From contig JACVXV010000006.1 in assembly GCA_015661205.1 (NCBI GenBank), positions 1 to 36,151 of the forward strand: 36,151 bases of DNA, written 5' to 3'. Each line of letters opens with the position of its first letter. Positions within the stretch are counted from its first letter, which is position 1. The DNA is from Candidatus Brocadiaceae bacterium. GTDB taxonomy: Bacteria; Planctomycetota; Brocadiia; Brocadiales; Brocadiaceae. Position numbers and translations under genes: made by a program. Under the pieces are notes generated by a model that worked only from the letters and a program-made list of their open reading frames with translations, was not told the origin of the DNA and did not search any database. Below are positions 22,470-31,642 of this stretch, one piece after another.

Positions 22470-23291
22470 TCAATTATTCATCTTTGGTTCCAGACACCGT
22501 AAAGACTCCCGATATCTACCCAGTTTACCCTTATCAACGTTTCTCAAGAATGTGAGAAGGTATTTGACTTCCGGAATGACACCCGGCTGGTTTTCCAATT
22601 CGTCCAGGATTTTGGCCCTGTTAAGTTCAGAGGAACGAAACAATTTTAAAAAGGCTTGTTTTATCTCGTCTATTTGCTCTCCCGAAAACCCTTCTCTTTC
22701 CAGGCCAACAACGTTCACCTGACGGATTTTAGCGGGGTGCCCTTCAATGATAACGTACGGCGGAACGTCCTGCACAATCCTGGTATGGCCTCCCACGTAG
22801 GAGTATCGCCCAATCGTTGCAAACGGCTGTATGCCAACCAGCCCCATTAATTTCGCGCCCCGCTCTACCATGATATGCCCACCCAATAAAACACCATTGG
22901 CCAGGAGGACGTTGTCCTCAATAATGCAATCATGGGCAACGTGTGTGCACGCCATGAAGAAATTGTTGTTACCGATTACCGTCTTTCCACCGCCCCCGGC
23001 AGTCCCTGCATTGATGGTCGCACACTCCCTCACCACGTTGTTATCGCCCATAATAAGGTACGTGCGCTCGCCCCGGTACTTAAGGTCCTGCGGTTCCGCA
23101 CCCAGCACGGTATTCGGGTGGATAACGTTGTTTTTCCCTAGCGTCGTGAATCCCGTGACGGTGACGTGGTTTTTAATAATGGTGCCGTCCCCAATGGTGG
23201 CGTTTTTATCAACTATAGAGAAAGGCCCGATTTCAACGTCCTTGCCCAAACAGGCATCCGGATGCACGATTGCCGACTTATGTATTTTCAT
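22470..23291 (-). CDS. lpxA: UDP-N-acetylglucosamine acyltransferase LpxA
   Basis: First step of lipid A synthesis: transfers a 3-hydroxyacyl chain from ACP to the 3-position of the UDP-sugar, in the cytoplasm. The 273-residue product (ATG 23291, MKIHKSAIVHP) is a left-handed beta-helix of hexapeptide repeats with a helical C-terminal tail. THVAHDC holds the catalytic His120, matching His125 of the E. coli enzyme. The length is normal. The frame extends upstream into lpxC, but that part is not LpxA. If the next gene is really GnnA, the natural acceptor would be the 3-amino sugar and the product an amide. Confidence 0.94.
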   Translation of the reverse strand: MKIHKSAIVHPDACLGKDVEIGPFSIVDKNATIGDGTIIKNHVTVTGFTTLGKNNVIHPNTVLGAEPQDLKYRGERTYLIMGDNNVVRECATINAGTAGGGGKTVIGNNNFFMACTHVAHDCIIEDNVLLANGVLLGGHIMVERGAKLMGLVGIQPFATIGRYSYVGGHTRIVQDVPPYVIIEGHPAKIRQVNVVGLEREGFSGEQIDEIKQAFLKLFRSSELNRAKILDELENQPGVIPEVKYLLTFLRNVDKGKLGRYRESLRCLEPKMNN

Positions 23292-23346
23292 CCCATTTTC
23301 CCTTAATTTCCAGCGATACCATTCCACTTGGCCGGTTATCAGTCTG

Positions 23347-24210
23347 TTACCGGTGCATCGCAATCGTGGCAATTTTTTCTGCCATCTGTACGTTCAATGA
23401 ATGCCCGGATCTATGAGCGACAATGTGTCCCTGAATTGCCATATTGGACAGATAAAGATCTCCCATAAGGTCAAGTATCTTGTGTCTCACCAGTTCGTCT
23501 GGAAATCGCAATTCCGCCGGTTTTCCGGAGATGGGTTTTGTCATCTCCCCGTTCTCATGAATAAGGATACTATTGTCATCGGTAACCCCTTTGCCCAGTC
23601 CCAGTTTCTTAAACTCTTCGACGTAGGTGCTAAGGCCGAACGTCCTGGCCGACATAATTTCCCTGCGAAAACTATCTTCCGTAAACAGTATCTCGCAGCT
23701 TTGCTTTTTTGCAAAAGAACCGTTAAAATCAAGGGTGTAAGAAAGAACAAGTCCCTTTTCAGACGGCAACGCCTTGATGCTCGCTTGCCCGCTGTTGACC
23801 ATAATCGGTGTTTTGACGATAAAAACCTTGCGTTCGCCTTTCTGCTCAACAACACCTGCTTTGCCCAGGAGGTTTAGAAACAAAAGGGCGCTTCCGTCTC
23901 CTGCGGGGACTTCCCGTCCATGAATTTCAACCTCCAGGTTGTCAATCCCCAGCACCGCTAACGCAGCCATAAGGTGCTCTACGCTCTCGACCTCCGCTTC
24001 CGCATCTTTTAAGCAGACGTGCTTGTTGTCACCGAACAGGCGTTTCACGTGGGCAGCGACCTTCGGGCATCCCGGCAAATCCACACGAGTAAAAAACATA
24101 CCCGAGTTGAGCGACGCCGGTTTGAAGCAGAGGCTGGAGCTTTCACCCCGAAACATGCCGATGCCGGAATACCGTATTTCCCTGCCAATAGTCTTTTGTG
24201 TATCGTGCAC
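23347..24210 (-). CDS. lpxC: UDP-3-O-acyl-GlcNAc deacetylase LpxC
   Basis: Zinc-dependent committed step of lipid A synthesis. In 287 residues the zinc ligands His79, His243 and Asp247 are present (ESVEHLMAAL, VRHKILDLMGDL), with Glu78 as general base and His270 in HRSGHS, in step with E. coli Glu78, His79, His238, Asp242 and His265. Not fused to FabZ, unlike in several related groups. The start GTG 24210 lies four bases beyond the ompH stop. lpxA follows after about 55 bases. lpxD, which normally stands between ompH and lpxC or lpxA, is absent from the window. Confidence 0.95.
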   Translation of the reverse strand: MHDTQKTIGREIRYSGIGMFRGESSSLCFKPASLNSGMFFTRVDLPGCPKVAAHVKRLFGDNKHVCLKDAEAEVESVEHLMAALAVLGIDNLEVEIHGREVPAGDGSALLFLNLLGKAGVVEQKGERKVFIVKTPIMVNSGQASIKALPSEKGLVLSYTLDFNGSFAKKQSCEILFTEDSFRREIMSARTFGLSTYVEEFKKLGLGKGVTDDNSILIHENGEMTKPISGKPAELRFPDELVRHKILDLMGDLYLSNMAIQGHIVAHRSGHSLNVQMAEKIATIAMHR

Positions 24211-24214
24211 GATA

Positions 24215-24874
24215 CTACTTTCCCTTGCTCACTTCTGCATATTTCTTGTTTAAGCTATCAATCACGCGGCTTGTCAGTTCCACCGCATCGGAATTATACA
24301 ACACCGCTTTGATTCCAACTTTAAACTGTAATTCAGAAATTCCTCCGCCCTGCAATTCCGGCTCTTCTTTTTTTATAATCAGGTCATATTGTTCCCGCTT
24401 GCCGATTTCTTCCACTTCTTTGCAGACCTCTGTGTAAAGACCCTCAAAGTAGCTCTTGTACTTCTTCACCAGGTTTTTTTCCGCAAATTTTGCAAAAGAC
24501 TCCAACTCCATATTCTTTTTTTCAAAGGTTTCTTCATCCTTTTTTCTCGCTTCGCTTCCCAAGTCCATAAGTTGTATCTTCTCACTTAGAGCCACCAGTT
24601 CTTTCTTTTTATCATTAATGCTTTTTTGGTACTGGGCCTCTTGTTCTTTCAGTTGAGTGTCACACTTCTTCCGTTTCTCATACTTTGAAAATACGTCATT
24701 TAAGTCAACCACCCCTATTTTTAACGCTTTCACAGAAGTCGCATCCGCACCCACAACCTGCTTCGGAAAACTATTCACGACAAACAGGGACAAACACACA
24801 ACACCTACAAATGCATAAATGAACGCCCTGTTGTTTCTTTTATCATTAGTCTTATACAAATCTTTTCGTTTCAT
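24215..24874 (-). CDS. ompH: OmpH/Skp-family periplasmic chaperone
   Basis: Holds unfolded outer-membrane proteins in the periplasm on their way to BamA. The 219-residue product has a basic N-terminus, a hydrophobic signal or anchor segment at about 18-36, then KIGVVDLNDVFSKYEKRK and a long charged coiled coil (about 65-165), the tentacle region of Skp proteins, ending in a short beta part. Somewhat longer than E. coli Skp (161). ATG 24874 begins three bases after the bamA stop, with GGAGGC supplied by the end of bamA, so the two are coupled. Confidence 0.88.
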   Translation of the reverse strand: MKRKDLYKTNDKRNNRAFIYAFVGVVCLSLFVVNSFPKQVVGADATSVKALKIGVVDLNDVFSKYEKRKKCDTQLKEQEAQYQKSINDKKKELVALSEKIQLMDLGSEARKKDEETFEKKNMELESFAKFAEKNLVKKYKSYFEGLYTEVCKEVEEIGKREQYDLIIKKEEPELQGGGISELQFKVGIKAVLYNSDAVELTSRVIDSLNKKYAEVSKGK

Positions 24875-24876
24875 AA

Positions 24877-27261
24877 TCAGTAGCCTCCACCGCCTCCAAA
24901 ATTAAATGAAAATGCCTGTACTTCATCCATATCCTCTTTAAGAACAGGGATACCATAGTCTATTGCTATAGTAGAACGGCCGAGAAAGGGGACGTTCAAC
25001 CTCAAGCCGAGTCCGGTAGCCAGTCTGAATTTGTCAAAATTAATGTCACTCATATCCCTATCGGCCTTTCCGGTATCAACAAATACCGCCATACGGATGA
25101 TGTCTTTATAAATAGGAACAAGATATTCCGCATTCATTAACATCAATAAATTACCACCAATTTGATCTCCCGTAACCTCATCAACCGGAGACACGCCACG
25201 ATAATTAAAACCCCTGAGCGACCCGTAACCACCCGCATAAAATCTTTCAAAGATTGGAATGCCGTTTTCGGTGGTCGGCTGCAAAACACCGAAGGTTCCC
25301 CCATAAGCAACAACGTGTTTTCCCCATTTTGGCACTTCCATAACGGTAGTATACTTTGTTGACTTTATGGTATATTTGGCAAGGTCTACGTCCATCCCTG
25401 AAAATTCTAATGCTGATTCACCATCATACCCACGCGTCGGCATGTAAATGTTGTCAGTCTTCATCATATTTGCCGATAGGGTAATGGCTGATTTCAAGTA
25501 GCTGCCTTCCGCATCCAATACGTCCTTCGGGATAGCTTCCAGCGAATCAAATCTACGGCTATCGATATCAATATAATTGAACTCAGGGCTAAGCCGCACA
25601 AAAAAGTCCCTCTGGATTTCCCTGCCAACGGTCACCCTGGAACCCATGCTTTGCTGCTGATAGAGACGATACCATCTCAAGTAATCAAAGAGGCTTGCTC
25701 CGGCGCTGTACGGAGAATCAAAAACGGACGGATTCGTTAACGACGCCATGATTTCCGTTCTTTCAAAACCGGGGCTAAACCGCAACGTCAGTATTTCTCC
25801 ACCCCCGCGGAAGGCATTACCTGCCAGAAAATCATCCCAGCTTTTAGGCAGATCGGTAACGTCGAAGTTTCTATCGGTATATGAAATATCGCCAAATGCA
25901 CCGACATTGGCGCCATAACCGCCGCCAAATCTGAGCATGCCCGTTCGTCCTTCCTTCACGTCTATCAGCACGTTCTGCTGGTTTGGCTCGGAACCGGGTT
26001 CAAAATTAATACCAGCCGGCATACCGGATTCCATATCAAAATATCCGGTATTGGTAAGCCGCCGCTGTGTGTCACGTATCTTTTCGGTATCCAGCTTTTC
26101 ACCCGGATGAAACGTCACCTGCCTCCGGATAACGTTGTCACGTGTTTTATCATTTCCCGCTATCTTAACCTTTTCAATATAAGATCTATCCCTTTCCTCT
26201 ATTTTAAAAGAAACGTCAGCCTTTGCCTCTTCCGAACTAAAGGAATGCTTTTCTTTAATCGCGGCGCCGATATACCCTTGCTCTCCGTACGCCAGCCGTA
26301 TTTGATAGGTATCTTTATCAACCGCGTCCAGGAAGAAAGGACCACCTTCTTTCAACTTCAATTTCTGCTTTAATTCCTCATCGGTAAAAAGCGACTCTCC
26401 ATCAATTTCCAGGCTCCGCACATAATATCTTTCACCCTCCTTTACGTGGAAGGTGATAAACATCTCACTATTATCTTCGCTATAGGTCATCTCCCATCCG
26501 ATATCGACGTCCAACCACCCGTTATTCATGTAGTACTCTTTTACTTTTTCGACGTCTGACTCAAACTTATTCGTTTCGAATCTACCCGGGAAAATGAAAG
26601 AGGGGAAACGCTTTCGTTTCGTTTCCATCTGCTTGCGGAGTTTTCTCTGCGTAAGTCCGGTGTTTCCCTGAAAGTCAATCATGGCAACGCGAACCTTCGG
26701 ACCCTCGTCGATGTTGAAAGTCAATACCGTCTTTCCGTCCACCGTCTGGGCTTCTGCTTTAATCTGTACGCGGCAAAAGCATTTCTTGATGTACAATTCA
26801 CGAATCTTTTCTTCATCGAGCTTGAGGAGATACGGTTTCAAATAATCTCCCTGCTTTATCTCAATTTGTTTTTTCAGCTTCTTGGTCTTGATTTTTTTGT
26901 TCCCTTGAAACTGTATTTCATCGATTACCGCCCGCTCAACAACGAGAAATGCAAGCTTTACCCCATCCTCCAACTCTTCAATCTCTATTTCAATATTATC
27001 AAAGAACCCCAACGACCATATAGCGTCCACGTCACGGCTTATGAGCTGCGAATCAAAGGGGTCGCCTTCTTTCACACTGATGCTGCCTCTTATGGCGGAG
27101 ACGCTGATCCTCTGGTTGCCCCTAAATTCAATCTTTTTTATGATGGGAACCGGGGGTTTCCTGTTTTCGGCATGAAGATTTTTTGCGTGCCCGAAATGTA
27201 AGGTGATAACAAGCGCAACAATCAACCCCACTACCCGTAATAAAATCCTGCACGCGTTCAT
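24877..27261 (-). CDS. bamA: Outer membrane assembly factor BamA
   Basis: Inserts beta-barrel proteins into the outer membrane. The 794-residue product has a signal segment (about 8-26), about five POTRA domains (from IKKIEFRGNQRISVSAIRG to roughly residue 430) and a 16-strand barrel, including GGGYGANVGAFGDISYTDRNF, the FYAGGYGSLRGFNYRGV block (VRGF-type motif in loop 6 region) and ATGLGLRLNVPF. The C-terminal beta-signal AFSFNFG is followed by GGGGY, whereas most barrels end at the aromatic residue. ATG 27261 overlaps the dnaB stop (ATGA), coupling replication and envelope genes. Confidence 0.95.
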   Translation of the reverse strand: MNACRILLRVVGLIVALVITLHFGHAKNLHAENRKPPVPIIKKIEFRGNQRISVSAIRGSISVKEGDPFDSQLISRDVDAIWSLGFFDNIEIEIEELEDGVKLAFLVVERAVIDEIQFQGNKKIKTKKLKKQIEIKQGDYLKPYLLKLDEEKIRELYIKKCFCRVQIKAEAQTVDGKTVLTFNIDEGPKVRVAMIDFQGNTGLTQRKLRKQMETKRKRFPSFIFPGRFETNKFESDVEKVKEYYMNNGWLDVDIGWEMTYSEDNSEMFITFHVKEGERYYVRSLEIDGESLFTDEELKQKLKLKEGGPFFLDAVDKDTYQIRLAYGEQGYIGAAIKEKHSFSSEEAKADVSFKIEERDRSYIEKVKIAGNDKTRDNVIRRQVTFHPGEKLDTEKIRDTQRRLTNTGYFDMESGMPAGINFEPGSEPNQQNVLIDVKEGRTGMLRFGGGYGANVGAFGDISYTDRNFDVTDLPKSWDDFLAGNAFRGGGEILTLRFSPGFERTEIMASLTNPSVFDSPYSAGASLFDYLRWYRLYQQQSMGSRVTVGREIQRDFFVRLSPEFNYIDIDSRRFDSLEAIPKDVLDAEGSYLKSAITLSANMMKTDNIYMPTRGYDGESALEFSGMDVDLAKYTIKSTKYTTVMEVPKWGKHVVAYGGTFGVLQPTTENGIPIFERFYAGGYGSLRGFNYRGVSPVDEVTGDQIGGNLLMLMNAEYLVPIYKDIIRMAVFVDTGKADRDMSDINFDKFRLATGLGLRLNVPFLGRSTIAIDYGIPVLKEDMDEVQAFSFNFGGGGGY

Positions 27262-28595
27262 TGGATACCTACGGATGCTAAGTTTTCGAACCGCATAAAC
27301 TGAGAAAGAAACGCCATTTTTACCACCCCTATCGGACCGTTTCTTTGTTTGGCAATGATCAGCTCTGCCGTACCGTCTTTTTTCTCAGGGTCGTAATAAT
27401 CCTCACGATGGAGGAGCATGATGACATCCGCATCTTGTTCTATCGACCCCGATTCACGCAGGTCAGACATGCGCGGCTTGTGGCCTTCCCTCGACTCAAC
27501 CGACCTGTTTAACTGCGACACGACGATTACGGGAATGGACAGCTCCCTGGCAAGGGATTTCATACCGCGGGAAATTATGGATATTTCCTGCTGGCGATTC
27601 TCCCCGCGTGACGCTTCCATTAATTGTAAATAATCAACAACCACAAGCTGAACGTCATACTGCGCCTTGAGCCTGCGCGCCTTTGCGCGCACCTCCAAAA
27701 CGGTAAGACCAGGCGTGTCATCAATAAAGATGGGCGCCTCCGAGAGTGAACCGAGGCCGTAGGAAAGGTCGCTCCACTGCTTGTCCTCCAAAAAACCACG
27801 CCTCAGTTTGTGAGCATCTATCCTGGCATGGGAACAAAGCATGTTTTGGGCAACCTGATGTGCCGACATTTCCAGGGAAAATAAGACGACGGGCTTTTTC
27901 TCAACGACCCCGACGTGCTCAATGATATTTAAAGCAAGGCTTGTCTTGCCCATGCTGGGCCTTGCAGCAACAATGATAAGCTCCGACGGCTGCAGGCCGC
28001 AGGTCATGTCGTCAAGATCATAAAAGCCCGTGGCCAATCCCGTCAGCCTGTTTTGCCTGTCATGTAAATTTTCAATCCGGTTGAAGGTTTCTTTTAGAAT
28101 TTCATTCAGCTTCGTGGACGCCGCATTAAACTTTTTCTGGGTAACGTCAAAGATAGACCGTTCAGCGGCATCCAGCAAGTTATCGGTATCAATAGATTCA
28201 TCAAATGATTGTCTCTGTATAGTTGCCGCGACTTCGATCAGGCTTCTTTTAATGGCCTTTTCGCGCACAATATTTGCATAGTATTCTACGTTTCCAATGG
28301 TCGGGACGGCGTCTTCCAGTTCAATCAGATATTCTACGCCGCCAACCTTCTCCAATAACGAACGCTTCTTCAACTCTTCCCGGAGAAGAACGAGGTCAAC
28401 CACCTGCCCCTTATCGTAGAGTTCCAGAACCGTCTGATACAGTTCCTGATGCGCCGTCTTGTAGAAACTTTGTTTGTTCACGAGAGGGATTACAACGTTT
28501 ATCACCTCGTTATCCAGCAACATCGCGCCCAAAACACTCATTTCCGCTTCGACACTCTGAGGCAGCGTGCGCTCAAGCAGTGATTCAACCACCAT
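27258..28595 (-). CDS. dnaB: Replicative DNA helicase DnaB
   Basis: Hexameric helicase that unwinds DNA at the fork. The 445-residue product is of usual length without an intein. An N-terminal domain (LPQSVEAEMSVLGAMLLDN) leads to the RecA-like core with Walker A ARPSMGKTSLALN, the Walker B region VQLVVVDYLQLM, SQLNRSVESR and the arginine-bearing KQRNGPIG near the end. ATG 28595 has GGAGAACGGTCA. It sits between rplI and bamA; the rpsF-ssb-rpsR-rplI-dnaB order is common in bacteria. Confidence 0.97.
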   Translation of the reverse strand: MVVESLLERTLPQSVEAEMSVLGAMLLDNEVINVVIPLVNKQSFYKTAHQELYQTVLELYDKGQVVDLVLLREELKKRSLLEKVGGVEYLIELEDAVPTIGNVEYYANIVREKAIKRSLIEVAATIQRQSFDESIDTDNLLDAAERSIFDVTQKKFNAASTKLNEILKETFNRIENLHDRQNRLTGLATGFYDLDDMTCGLQPSELIIVAARPSMGKTSLALNIIEHVGVVEKKPVVLFSLEMSAHQVAQNMLCSHARIDAHKLRRGFLEDKQWSDLSYGLGSLSEAPIFIDDTPGLTVLEVRAKARRLKAQYDVQLVVVDYLQLMEASRGENRQQEISIISRGMKSLARELSIPVIVVSQLNRSVESREGHKPRMSDLRESGSIEQDADVIMLLHREDYYDPEKKDGTAELIIAKQRNGPIGVVKMAFLSQFMRFENLASVGIQ

Positions 28596-28616
28596 TGACC
28601 GTTCTCCACAATGAAA

Positions 28617-29084
28617 TTATTCTTTTACCGGCTGACTAGACTCCTCGGCAACAACGGTCACCTTGCACTTCGTTTTCATTTCAATATTCAGCGCCACCGT
28701 AACGTCGAATACCCCACATGTTTTTATTGGGACATCCAGTAATACCATTTCCTCTTCTACCGGATACCCTTCCTTTGCCAACGCCTCGGCGATCATTGCA
28801 GACGAAATCGAACCGAATAGCCTGCCTTCTGCATTTGCCCTTGCCGTTATCGTACAAGAAGCGGCGGATATCTTTTCCAACACACCCTGCAACCTGTCTC
28901 TCTCTTCTTTCAGTAGCAGTTCCATCTTCATCTTTTCTTTTTCAATTTGCTTCAAATTGGCAGGGGTTACGCTTGTCGCCAACCCTTTGGGAAGCAGGAA
29001 ATTCCTTGCATATCCTTCCCGCACCTTTACCACGTCGCCGACCCTGCCAAGCTTGTCCACGTTTTTCTTCAACAACAATTCCAT
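28617..29084 (-). CDS. rplI: Ribosomal protein L9
   Basis: Large-subunit protein binding 23S rRNA. The 155 residues begin MELLLKKNVDKLGRVGDVVKVREGYARNFLLP, the N-terminal signature, then a long charged helix (about 42-80) and the C-terminal domain. ATG 29084 has AGAAGGGGGATTGTC; the frame upstream to 29108 lies in the short gap to rpsR. Tail slightly extended with an acidic end. Confidence 0.97.
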   Translation of the reverse strand: MELLLKKNVDKLGRVGDVVKVREGYARNFLLPKGLATSVTPANLKQIEKEKMKMELLLKEERDRLQGVLEKISAASCTITARANAEGRLFGSISSAMIAEALAKEGYPVEEEMVLLDVPIKTCGVFDVTVALNIEMKTKCKVTVVAEESSQPVKE

Positions 29085-29097
29085 GACAATCCCCCTT

Positions 29098-29319
29098 CTA
29101 CGCCACAAACGGAAGTAACGCCATAAATCTGGCTCTTTTAATAGAAAGCTTTACCGAATGCTGATGACGGGCGCAATTTCCCGAACGTTTTCTAGAAAAA
29201 AGCTTTCCCTGACTCGTTGTAAGCTTTTGCAAATTTTGCGTGTCCTTATAATCAATGTCATCTGCCCCCATTCTGCAAAATCGGCATTTGCTCGTTTTGT
29301 TAAACTGTTTTTTACTCAT
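29098..29319 (-). CDS. rpsR: Ribosomal protein S18
   Basis: Small-subunit protein that packs against S6. The 73 residues contain DIDYKDTQNLQKLT, GNCARHQHSVKLSIKRARFMALLPFV, the family core. CRFC near the N-terminus with Cys in NCARH makes a zinc-binding (C+) form. ATG 29319 has AAGGATAAAGACAC. Confidence 0.97.
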   Translation of the reverse strand: MSKKQFNKTSKCRFCRMGADDIDYKDTQNLQKLTTSQGKLFSRKRSGNCARHQHSVKLSIKRARFMALLPFVA

Positions 29320-29386
29320 GTGTCTTTATCCTTATCGTAAATTATCCTCTAAAACCATCGCCTGTTCCAGACAAACAGGCTGTACA

Positions 29387-29827
29387 TTAAAAAGGTATGT
29401 TTTCATTGTTAATGTCGAGATTAACATCTTCGGACATTACATCAGGCATTTTCCCGTCTTTTGGTAAACTACCCGATTCCCCTTCAGGCCGTTTCGCGGT
29501 GCCGCCTATGAATTGAAAATTATCCGCCACAACGCGGAGCGCGCTCCTTTTTTGCCCGTCTTTTGTTTCCCATTGATTGAACTGGAGCCGCCCTTCGATG
29601 AAGATCGGATTTCCTTTGCTAAAATACTCACCCACAACCTCGGCCCGACGCCCGAAAATACTAATATCGACATAACACACATCCTCTTTCTGCTCTCCAC
29701 TTTTAGCCGTCCACACCCGATTGGTCGCAATCCCGAAGCTTGCAACAGCCAACCCTGCAGGGGTATACCGCAATTCAGGGTCACGCGTAAGATTACCCAT
29801 AAGAAATACTTTATTAAGACTTGCCAT
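29387..29827 (-). CDS. ssb: Single-stranded DNA-binding protein
   Basis: Coats single-stranded DNA in replication and repair. The 146 residues begin [21 protein letters not shown], the OB-fold start; the fold extends to about residue 108 ([10 protein letters not shown]), followed by a short acidic flexible tail ending NENIPF, the tip that recruits partner proteins. ATG 29827 has GGAGCAAGGT. It lies between rpsF and rpsR, the usual place. Confidence 0.96.
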   Translation of the reverse strand: MASLNKVFLMGNLTRDPELRYTPAGLAVASFGIATNRVWTAKSGEQKEDVCYVDISIFGRRAEVVGEYFSKGNPIFIEGRLQFNQWETKDGQKRSALRVVADNFQFIGGTAKRPEGESGSLPKDGKMPDVMSEDVNLDINNENIPF

Positions 29828-29932
29828 ACCTTGCTCCTTTTAAAAACCTTGATTATTGTAATTTTCACATATTTTTACAAGACTTCTTACCCGGTTTTCA
29901 AACCCCTCAGTACGGCCAACGGCTATGCGGTC

Positions 29933-30355
29933 CTAAACGTTATCCGTAACCTTGGCAGACACAACTTCTTCCGTCAACAAGCTTATCTCAGGAACCTCAA
30001 CAACTTCCTTTCCCACCACTACGGCAGGCGCTGCACCCTCAACCGGGACTATCTGTGACAACTCCTCAATCTTATCGTCCTTAACGATCAACGAGCGAAC
30101 AATGTAATCCGACAACTGGAAATCCCTTCTAAGCGTCGGAATAGCCGTACTCTTGGCATTAAAATGCACCAGTAAATACGTCCCACGCTTATGCCCTTTG
30201 ACCTTATACGCCAGTTTCTTTTCACCCCATTTTTCGGTCTTTAGAATCTCTGCCCCATTTTTATGCAAAATATCCTGAATGTGCTTAATTGCAGCATCCC
30301 ATTCTGTATTTGCACGTGCATTGTCAATTATAAACAGCGCTTCATACATCCTCAA
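29933..30355 (-). CDS. rpsF: Ribosomal protein S6
   Basis: Small-subunit protein paired with S18. The 140 residues begin with the family pattern MRxYE (MRMYEALFIID). The start is TTG 30355: AGGAGG stands about eight bases before it, and a start at the ATG two codons on would lose the conserved MR. EKWGEKKLAYKVKGHKRGTYLLVHF is the core. The tail is a Val/Glu-rich extension of about 30 residues. Confidence 0.94.
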   Translation of the reverse strand: MRMYEALFIIDNARANTEWDAAIKHIQDILHKNGAEILKTEKWGEKKLAYKVKGHKRGTYLLVHFNAKSTAIPTLRRDFQLSDYIVRSLIVKDDKIEELSQIVPVEGAAPAVVVGKEVVEVPEISLLTEEVVSAKVTDNV

Positions 30356-30401
30356 ATTTTCTTCCTCCTCTATTCAATAAAATATGCAGAAAAAAACAAC
30401 C

Positions 30402-30956
30402 TCAATTAAATGCGTTCATACACACTTCTACACCATCGAAAATCCATGTTTTTAACGCCTGGCAAGACTTATCAAGGGTTTCCTCTATCAGCGGATATTC
30501 TTCCTTTGAAAACCGGGATAGAACGTAATCGGCAGCGTCTCCCACAGCAGGACGTCCAATGCCCACCCGTAAGCGGGGAAATTCCCTGGATCCCAAAGAT
30601 GCAATAAGGGATTCTATACCCCGATGCCCGCCGGAACCACCGCTACGCCTTACCCGCAGCTTTCCTAAAGGCAAATCCAGGTCGTCACAGATAACTATGA
30701 TATCCTGCAGCGAAACCTTGTACATATCTGCGGCTTCTTTGACCGCGTGTCCGCTTAAATTCATAAACGTCTGTGGCTTTAACAGGACAATATCTTCCTG
30801 TGCTACCGATTTTTTGTAAAAGAGGGACTGGAGTTTTTTCTGTGCCAATCCCATTTCAAACAGTTGGGAAAGGTGGTCGATCACCATAAAACCCACGTTA
30901 TGTCTCGTCTTAACGTACTTTTCTCCCGGATTACCCAAACCGACTATGATCTTCAT
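30402..30956 (-). CDS. pth: Peptidyl-tRNA hydrolase
   Basis: Frees tRNA from dropped-off peptidyl-tRNA. The 184 residues from ATG 30956 begin MKIIVGLGNPGEKYVKTRHNVGF with Asn9 and catalytic His19; IVICDDLDLPLGKLRVR and GSGGHRGIESLI are the other conserved blocks. The frame upstream to 31001 overlaps rplY and is not used. It stands 13 bases after the rplY stop; the rplY-pth order is widespread. Confidence 0.96.
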   Translation of the reverse strand: MKIIVGLGNPGEKYVKTRHNVGFMVIDHLSQLFEMGLAQKKLQSLFYKKSVAQEDIVLLKPQTFMNLSGHAVKEAADMYKVSLQDIIVICDDLDLPLGKLRVRRSGGSGGHRGIESLIASLGSREFPRLRVGIGRPAVGDAADYVLSRFSKEEYPLIEETLDKSCQALKTWIFDGVEVCMNAFN

Positions 30957-30969
30957 TATCACAACAATG

Positions 30970-31614
30970 CTACGCCTTTTTCTCCGGTTCTCCCTCTTCA
31001 CCCTCTTTAGGCTTCTTGGTAATAACCTCCGGTTCCGCCAACAGTTCCTCTTCCGACGCCGCTATTACATCGGAAATCTGATGCACAGACGCAACAACGG
31101 TCTCCGGATCCGGCAGATATCGAATACCTTCCACTTGGGGAAGTTCTCTAACGTGAAGGGACTTGCCCAAACCTAACGACGATATGTTTACCTTTATCTT
31201 CTCCGGTATAACGGCAGGAAGACATTCTATTTCAACGGATTTCAACGTGTGCGTTAAAATACCGCCGTCTTTTACGCCGACAGGCTCTCCATACACCTCT
31301 ACTGATACCCGTAAATGAACCTTTTCGTCCAAATCAATCCTTGAGAAATCCACGTGATCAATCTTGTCGGAAAGATTGTCGTGCTGTACGTCCTTGATAA
31401 GAGCCGACTCTTTCTTGTTATCAAATGCCAGCCAAATCAACCTGGTTCTCGTCTGCAATAACCGCATAAAGTCAGTATCTTTCAACGAGAGCATGACATT
31501 GTCCTCTTTGTGACCGTATAATATCGCCGGTATTTGTCCGCTATCTCGCAATTTCCTCGCGGCCTTACTCCCTTTCGTCGTTCTTTTTTCTGCCTTCAAC
31601 TCTAAAATTTCCAT
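30970..31614 (-). CDS. rplY: Ribosomal protein L25, Ctc type
   Basis: 5S rRNA-binding protein of the long Ctc (TL5) form, 214 residues: an N-terminal L25 domain (about 1-95; RTTKGSKAARKLRDSGQIPAILYG) and a C-terminal beta domain (about 96-185; GVKDGGILTHTLKSVEIECLP), then a Glu/Lys-rich tail. ATG 31614 has GGGGAGTAGGATAG. It lies between prs and pth in the common gene order. Confidence 0.95.
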   Translation of the reverse strand: MEILELKAEKRTTKGSKAARKLRDSGQIPAILYGHKEDNVMLSLKDTDFMRLLQTRTRLIWLAFDNKKESALIKDVQHDNLSDKIDHVDFSRIDLDEKVHLRVSVEVYGEPVGVKDGGILTHTLKSVEIECLPAVIPEKIKVNISSLGLGKSLHVRELPQVEGIRYLPDPETVVASVHQISDVIAASEEELLAEPEVITKKPKEGEEGEPEKKA

Positions 31615-31642
31615 CTATCCTACTCCCCAAAACATAAAATTA

